From Carex sylvatica (lineage: Eukaryota; Streptophyta; Magnoliopsida; Poales; Cyperaceae): a stretch of DNA of 64,000 nt. The stretch lies in NCBI GenBank assembly GCA_964058845.1, contig CAXKVR010000009.1, positions 62,001 through 126,000 on the forward strand, read 5' to 3'. Shown in pieces: positions 59,797 to 64,000 of the stretch. How positions within the stretch are numbered: the stretch's first letter is position 1; every line of letters begins with the position of its first letter. A program made the translations under genes and the position numbers. A model generated the notes under the pieces. The model worked only from the letters and a program-made list of their open reading frames with translations. It was not told the origin of the DNA and searched no databases.

Positions 59797-61119
59797 ATGA
59801 ACGCCCCTGATGAAACTATGCCCATAAATATCAGCAGCAGCTTGGTACATGAATTCAAAAAAAAACTTGGGAACCTACCAGGAAAACCTTTCGAGGAAGA
59901 GAAGTTCACTATTTTCCGTGTGCCCGCATATATCCGGAATAAGAACAAGAACCTATATCAGCCAAGGATGGTTTCGATTGGCCCATACTATAAAGACAAT
60001 GTTGAATTTGAAGCTATGAAGGAGTACAAATGGCGCTATCTTCGAGATTACCTCTCTCGAAATGAAAGAAACAGTATTGAGCGCTGCATTGGTGTATTAA
60101 TGGGATTGGAATCCCAGGCACGCAGGTGCTATTTTGAAAAGGTGAAACTTGAGAGTGATCAATTTCTCATGATGATGCTTCTTGATGGGTGTTTCATAAT
60201 CGAATTTCTCATAAAATGGTCTGATAGCCTTCCGAATGCAATATTTCATGTGAGTTGGGTTTTGCCAATAATACGGAGTGACTTTCTCCTGTTGGAAAAT
60301 CAGATTCCTTTATTTGTGATTGAGAAATTGTTTGATCTCCTCGCTTGCTCTAATCGCATTCCGCCCAAACAGAATACGTCGGTAAGTACTTCTGAAATAA
60401 AACCTCTTAAGGAAATGCTTTTAAATTACATAACGGAAAAGAACAAGGTAGAGTATTCGGACTTCAAACTCGACGACATTGACCACATTCTACACCTTTA
60501 TCACCACGTGTTTTCAGTGAGCCCTAAGAAACACACAACAATAATCAAGTTGACTAATGAAAGGTCACACCGAACACTTCCATCTGCTACTGAGCTTAAA
60601 AAAGCCGGAGTAATCTTTAAGTGTGCAAAATCAAAAAATATTTTGGATATCAAGTTCCAAAATGGCACCCTTGAGATCCCCTTTATATCTATAGAAGAGA
60701 CACGAAGATCCCGTCTGTTGAACCTTGTGTCCTTTGAACAGTGCTCTAGCAAATCTGACAAGGTCCTGACAAGCTACGCTAGCTTCATGGGCCAGCTAAT
60801 TAAAACATCAACTGATGTCAGCCTGCTTCAACAGAAGGGAATCGTAGACAATCTACAAGCAACAAATAAAGAACTGGTTTCATTTTTAACCTGGCTAACC
60901 GAGTGCTCCGATTTGGACTATGATGCACACTACCTCAAGGAACTGTTTACAGATGTGAACAATTATTACATTTCTTATTGGCATAAATCGTGGGCATTAC
61001 TCAAGTTACATTATTTCAATAATCCATGGTCGATTATGTCAGTTATAGCTGGTGCATTTACTCTTTTACAAATCCCGCAGACTCTATATAGTATCCTTGC
61101 TTATTACAAGGAAGGATAG
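59797..61119 (+). CDS. DUF247 (UPF0481-type) plant protein
   Basis: An intact single-exon gene for 440 residues. Family landmarks in order: FTIFRVPAYIRN (about 37-48), QPRMVSIGPYY (55-65), ESQARRCY (105-112), MMLLDGCFIIEFL (126-138), LLLENQIPLFVIEKLF (164-179) and the C-terminal hydrophobic segment about 410-435 (IMSVIAGAFTLLQI ...), which ends the protein in a membrane-anchor-like helix, as is usual for PF03140. Molecular function is not established for the family as a whole; two DUF247 genes sit at the grass self-incompatibility loci. The ATG at 59797 was chosen; the TTG two codons upstream is not a plant start. It lies between copies II and III of a segmental repeat. No lesions seen. Confidence 0.93.
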   Translation: MNAPDETMPINISSSLVHEFKKKLGNLPGKPFEEEKFTIFRVPAYIRNKNKNLYQPRMVSIGPYYKDNVEFEAMKEYKWRYLRDYLSRNERNSIERCIGVLMGLESQARRCYFEKVKLESDQFLMMMLLDGCFIIEFLIKWSDSLPNAIFHVSWVLPIIRSDFLLLENQIPLFVIEKLFDLLACSNRIPPKQNTSVSTSEIKPLKEMLLNYITEKNKVEYSDFKLDDIDHILHLYHHVFSVSPKKHTTIIKLTNERSHRTLPSATELKKAGVIFKCAKSKNILDIKFQNGTLEIPFISIEETRRSRLLNLVSFEQCSSKSDKVLTSYASFMGQLIKTSTDVSLLQQKGIVDNLQATNKELVSFLTWLTECSDLDYDAHYLKELFTDVNNYYISYWHKSWALLKLHYFNNPWSIMSVIAGAFTLLQIPQTLYSILAYYKEG

Positions 61120-61974
61120 TTCTTGCGTGTATTATGTAGGAATGTTGCAAGGAACATGCTGTACTATGCCTTGTTTGGAAGTAGCTGAATTTAATGTATT
61201 ATGCATATTTTCATTTTCTCTTTTTATTTTTATTTTTTTGTGTCATGAGTAGAAGTGTACGGCAAAATCACCGAGTCTGCTATGTATTTGCCATGCATAT
61301 GTATAGTTTTTTTTTTTGTGAAACAATATGAATTAATATTAAATATCTCGAGTATTTATAGCCTTCGATACTTCGAAACTTATATATATAGTTAATAGAC
61401 TACAAATACAATTAGAAATATAGGCAACGGTTAAAGCCTTAACAAATCTAGACTAATTTATTTTGTAAGTGTCCGTTGAAATTAGAATTTCTGAAATATT
61501 GTAATTTATTTTTACTTATCTTAATGTATGGTAAATTCATATGGTTAATGATTTAAAATTCATGTACTTATAACGTCGTATGATGAGATAGTTTTCATGT
61601 TAACCTGGAAGTGCTCTAACATTTAATTAACTTGTTAATTAGAATATTATTTTAGAAACATAGTATTTATATGTCAAGTTTCATTATTTAAATAATAGGT
61701 GGCGTAGTGTAAATTGACTAATCATTCAATAATAAGGAAAATTAAATTTATATCGTGTTAAAATCAATCAATTGGGGACACATGTCATCATTATGAGAAC
61801 CACCATTTCTATTATCTAACATCATTCACCACCGCTCAATTTTTCTTCTCTGATTTTATATCTTGATTAATCCGGTCCTTTACATTAGTTCCTCCAATTC
61901 TTTCTTCCTGAAAATTACTCTCATGACAGCACATTAAGATCAAATTTCATTTTTAAATATTTCTTATATAGAAT
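61120..61974. other. 3' flank and intergenic sequence
   Basis: AT-rich. The 3' UTR of the DUF247 gene should begin here; AATATGAATTAATATTAAAT-type sequence follows. Nothing else recognised. Confidence 0.5.
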
Positions 61975-62410
61975 CACTACTACAGAAAAATACTTCACCG
62001 TCGGTTCAAATCTCAATTCGTCTTTAGTTTTTGAACCCATAGCCATCGTCCCGATAATGAAGTTATACACCTATGCCATTGGCGTAGAACCGATGAGCGG
62101 TGTTGAGTACCCAACATCATTTGTTCAAAGTGATGGACAGATGAGAATGAGGAGTTGTTCTGTCGTGAAATATATAAGTCGTTTAATAGAGTAACGCCAC
62201 CAGGTCAAGTTTCATCAAACGATGACGTTACTTCCAAATTAAACGGTGTTATAAATTGACATCGTTGGACATTCAATGTCGTCTCTTGTAGTCTTTTGCA
62301 ATCGATGGAAAAGGTTACTAATACCGTATGTTTGTTTTATCAACCGATAAAAAAAGTCATTTACACCATCTGTTGTGTTGATTGAGTTGATATTTGACAT
62401 GTAACTTTGC
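61975..62410. mobile_element. CACTA-type transposon left end
   Basis: CACTACTACAGAAAAATAC at 61975 is a CACTA terminal repeat, followed by subterminal motifs such as CACCGTCGGTTCAAATC and GTAGAACCGATGAGCGG. Repeated short CCGAT/ATCGG motifs continue to about 62400. No right terminus or transposase is visible in the window, so the right boundary is approximate. Confidence 0.6.
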
Positions 62411-62454
62411 GGTTGGGACAATTTAAAGAAAAAAAAATGAAGGCAATTAATATT

Positions 62455-64000
62455 CTTCTTGATCAAATATCAGAATGGACGGGACATATATTCTTTTTGA
62501 AAAATTAAAAGCTGCATGCATTTAATATTTTTTCTATTTTGAAGGATGTGATATGAATAAGTTATACTAAAAAATAAAGTTAAAAACTATGTGCAGACAT
62601 TTTACCTTGCTATCATTGTGTTAAAATATCTTCAAATAAAATTTCATCAAACATGCTATTAGAACCAACAATAACATATTAATCACAAACTAATCACAAA
62701 TTAAAATAAATTTATCCATTTTTCTAATGAGACACACAACTCTTTTTAGAAAAGAACCAAGTAGAGGAAAAAATAATGCAATATGGTTATATATATTTTT
62801 CCAAAGAAATAAATTTAGGTCATATATAACCATGGAACGTTGGCAACATGGAAAGTTACTCACAATAAGCCAACGAAAGAAATTCAAAAGGTACAGAAAC
62901 GAGGCTGTGGTAAATTAACAGGTCAGATCCTAGCTTATTCATAGAAAATAATTCTCTTGGGCCAACATGGAAAGTTTCTCTTATGGCCCAATATGGCCCA
63001 TCTCGTCCTTCTGATCATCACCTTTAGCCGTCTTGATTCATTGTATTTCATTTTGTGTAGCTTTATGTATAAAATCTGGACGGCTAAAATATAAACAAAT
63101 GTAATAGAGAGCGACCCAATAATAATTAATTCCATCCAATGATATATATCTTCATGGTCGTCTGTTTTCGAGATTTTAGAAAATATAAGCATTGCGTTGT
63201 GAGGGATCATGTCTGTCCAATCCTTGTTTTTTTTGCTTTTATTTGTATGGACCCTAAATATTTTTAGTAATTACAAACATATATTGGACAAGGTTGATTT
63301 AATATATTTGTACAAATATTCTGTTAAAGTTTTCTTATAGAGATGATTATTTTTTCCAAAATATTACTCTCATCTTTATCTCGGCAAAACATGCACATGA
63401 TAAGAAATTGTTAGATGATATCATGATATTGATAACTAGAAAAATTATTTAGATTGGATCTTAACATAAATAACATAAAACCAAAGAATGAGTGACGTTA
63501 TTATGCATAGTGCAGATTGATTGGTAGTAAGGATTAATATTTTTGTTCTCAAAATTTCAACGGTGTATCCGAACCGTTCAATATGATTTTCATATAGATC
63601 TATATTTGTAAACTAAATTTTACATATTTTTGAATTCTTTACTATTTTCTAGATGGCTAGAAAATCAATGTTCCAGATCAAATGATTTTCTGCCCATCTA
63701 AAAAATGTACAAAAATTCTAAAATATATAAAATTTAGTTTACAAGTACATATTCATATAGAGACCATGTTAAACAGTTCGGATCGACTGTTGAGACTTTG
63801 AAACTGAGAATTTTCTCTAACGCAGGCCAATATGCAGTATGCATTGTACCATTATGAAAAAAATTACAGTGCAACGAATTTCTTTTCTATAAATACTATT
63901 ATGAAATTAACCACATCATTTGGATTTATCACCATGATTTAAATTACAATGTAACTAAATACGGGCTTTTCAATTCAATTTCATGGCCTATAAAATTATT
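62455..64000. repeat. Segmental repeat, copy III, runs off the right edge
   Basis: Markers shared with copies I and II: GATCAAATATCAGAATGGAC, GAATAAGTTATACTAAAAAA, CAACATGGAAAGTTACTCAC, GGCCCAATATGGCCCATCTC and ATCACCATGATTTAAATTAC. Contains the hairpin at 63503-63845. No gene. Confidence 0.65.
63503..63845. mobile_element. Hairpin MITE related to 53251-53706
   Basis: ATGCATAGTGCAGATTGATT is mirrored by the right end (reverse complement AATGCATACTGCATATTGG). Inner text TAAACTAAATTTTACATATT faces ATATATAAAATTTAGTTTAC, and CCGAACCGTTCAATATGATT faces AACAGTTCGGATCGACTG. Same internal family as the hairpins at 53251 and 56735. Confidence 0.7.

Overview
The window is nuclear DNA of a flowering plant, most likely a eudicot. 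It is AT-rich, the genes have GT-AG introns, and the gene families are plant-specific: L-type lectin receptor kinases, a DUF247 protein, a neprosin (DUF239) relic, an eight-cysteine lipid-transfer-like protein and a plant trehalase. I do not assign a species. Genes fill a small part of the 64 kb. Most of the rest is transposon relics, inverted-repeat (foldback) elements and segmental duplications. I saw no tRNA, rRNA or CRISPR array.

Layout. 0.7-3.1 kb (minus): the first six exons of a GH37 trehalase gene, which runs off the left edge. 3.2-6.4 kb: hairpin elements, a TAA microsatellite and a dispersed repeat. 7-24 kb: no gene; three copies (A, B, C) of a duplicated module of about 3 kb, each carrying different transposon insertions, including a 2.6-kb solo LTR with a 5-bp target duplication. 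25-35 kb (minus): two tandem, intact L-type lectin receptor kinase genes, about 90% identical, each with a shortened copy of the same module upstream. The second copy's upstream region carries a 2.4-kb insertion with two exon-like fragments of unrelated genes. 35.6-37.5 kb: a tandem triplication. 40.5-43.9 kb (plus): a neprosin-family pseudogene whose large intron hosts a foldback element with a perfect 59-bp inverted repeat. 47.0-47.3 kb (minus): a candidate small secreted peptide gene. 50 kb (plus): an intact single-exon lipid-transfer-like gene with a His/Asp-rich insert. 51-58 kb: hairpin MITEs and a decayed LINE. 59.8-61.1 kb (plus): an intact single-exon DUF247 gene. 62-64 kb: a CACTA terminus and a further copy of a repeat also seen at 50.7 and 55.8 kb.

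How it fits together. The genes do not form one pathway. Several (lectin receptor kinases, lipid-transfer-like protein, trehalase) belong to cell-surface or apoplastic families often linked to stress or defence, but nothing here shows joint regulation. What the sequence records best is local duplication history. Paired copies serve as filled and empty sites for each other, so several insertions can be bounded to within a base or two and ordered in time. Starts were set at ATG codons; upstream in-frame GTG or TTG codons were not used.
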